Positions 63,962 to 64,000 of a DNA stretch of 64,000 bases are shown here, one piece after another. The translations under genes and the position numbers were made by a program. Source of the DNA: Vandammella animalimorsus (GTDB lineage Bacteria; Pseudomonadota; Gammaproteobacteria; Burkholderiales; Burkholderiaceae_C); assembly GCF_002285265.1 (NCBI RefSeq), contig NZ_NSJB01000006.1:56662-120661 (forward strand). Direction: 5' to 3'. The notes beneath the pieces are model-generated. The model ran no database searches. It saw only the letters and a list, made by a program, of their open reading frames with translations, and was not told the DNA's origin. The stretch's first letter is position 1. The number at the start of each line of letters is the position of its first letter.

Positions 63962-64000
63962 ATGCCCCGCAAACACCACCTTTACCCTGACTTTGGCTCA
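63962..64000 (+). other. Possible start of a further gene at the window edge
   Basis: An ATG opens a frame reading MPRKHHLYPDFGS to the end of the window, 13 codons. No clear ribosome-binding site is present and no family can be named from so few residues. It may be the first codons of a gene continuing outside the window or chance. Confidence 0.2.

Noticed and set aside
63962..64000. Start of a RAYT transposase (proteins of that family often start MPRK)
   Set aside because: Only four residues agree and the following HHLYPDFGS does not match the family pattern, so it is listed only as a possible gene start.

Overview
This window is a GC-rich (roughly two-thirds G+C by eye) chromosomal segment of a betaproteobacterium, most likely a member of the Comamonadaceae (Burkholderiales). 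The evidence is gene content and order: a pilGHIJ chemosensory operon, glnE divergent from a YhdP/AsmA-type giant envelope gene, bamE divergent from fur, a general-secretion run gspL-M-N-D-E leading into rplU-rpmA, and a maeB-type malic enzyme followed by a secreted guanyl-specific RNase. Most of the window is ordinary housekeeping DNA. No phage, insertion sequence or CRISPR array was seen.

Layout. 1-1660 (minus): pilG, pilH, pilI and the start of pilJ. 2189-4679: a bactofilin, an outer-membrane-like protein and the GTPase EngB. 4789-8360: cytochrome c assembly pair ResB/CcsA. 8377-12649: a LysE exporter, a LysR regulator, lytic transglycosylase MltA and an OmpA-like lipoprotein. 12750-23026: YhdP, GlnE, a Tim44-like protein and a SEL1-type repeat protein, with a REPIN-like hairpin repeat between glnE and the Tim44 gene. 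23232-30386: a DEAD-box helicase, DsbA, an FAD-linked oxidase with a HAD hydrolase, DapB, BamE and Fur. 30543-36552: a SPOR protein, biotin ligase and SET-domain methyltransferase operon, then TopB and a small zinc-ribbon membrane protein. 36681-45776: a tRNA-Gly, a Phd/PIN toxin-antitoxin pair, an unusual alaS and a type III restriction-modification system. 45935-51830: L36 paralogue, MaeB, RNase, DUF599 protein, TPR protein and SSB. 52170-55946 (minus): pyrF and secA. 56315-62969: type II secretion genes L, M, N, D, E. 63200-63806: L21 and L27.

The region that stands out is 36.7-45.8 kb. A toxin-antitoxin pair, an alanyl-tRNA synthetase carrying an in-frame insertion of about 130 residues in about 41% G+C DNA, and a type III restriction-modification system lie side by side. 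The modification gene opens, directly after its start codon, with four perfect copies of an 8-bp repeat. Both alternative reading frames stop within about 25 bp of that repeat, which is the layout of a phase-variable methyltransferase. Its central target-recognition segment is also low in G+C. A second variable-number candidate is a perfect 15-copy heptanucleotide tract between secA and pyrF. A small inverted-repeat element occurs twice, once full length (165 bp) directly upstream of fur and once as a 77-bp internal-deletion form downstream of ssb.

Working relationships. PilG/H/I/J form one signalling pathway controlling type IV pili. ResB and CcsA form the System II haem delivery and ligation complex, and DsbA supplies periplasmic disulfide chemistry. 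BamE, MltA, YhdP, the OmpA-like lipoprotein and the SPOR protein all serve the cell envelope. GspL/M/N/D/E are the inner-membrane platform, secretin and ATPase of the type II secretion system; its remaining genes (F to K) are not in this window.
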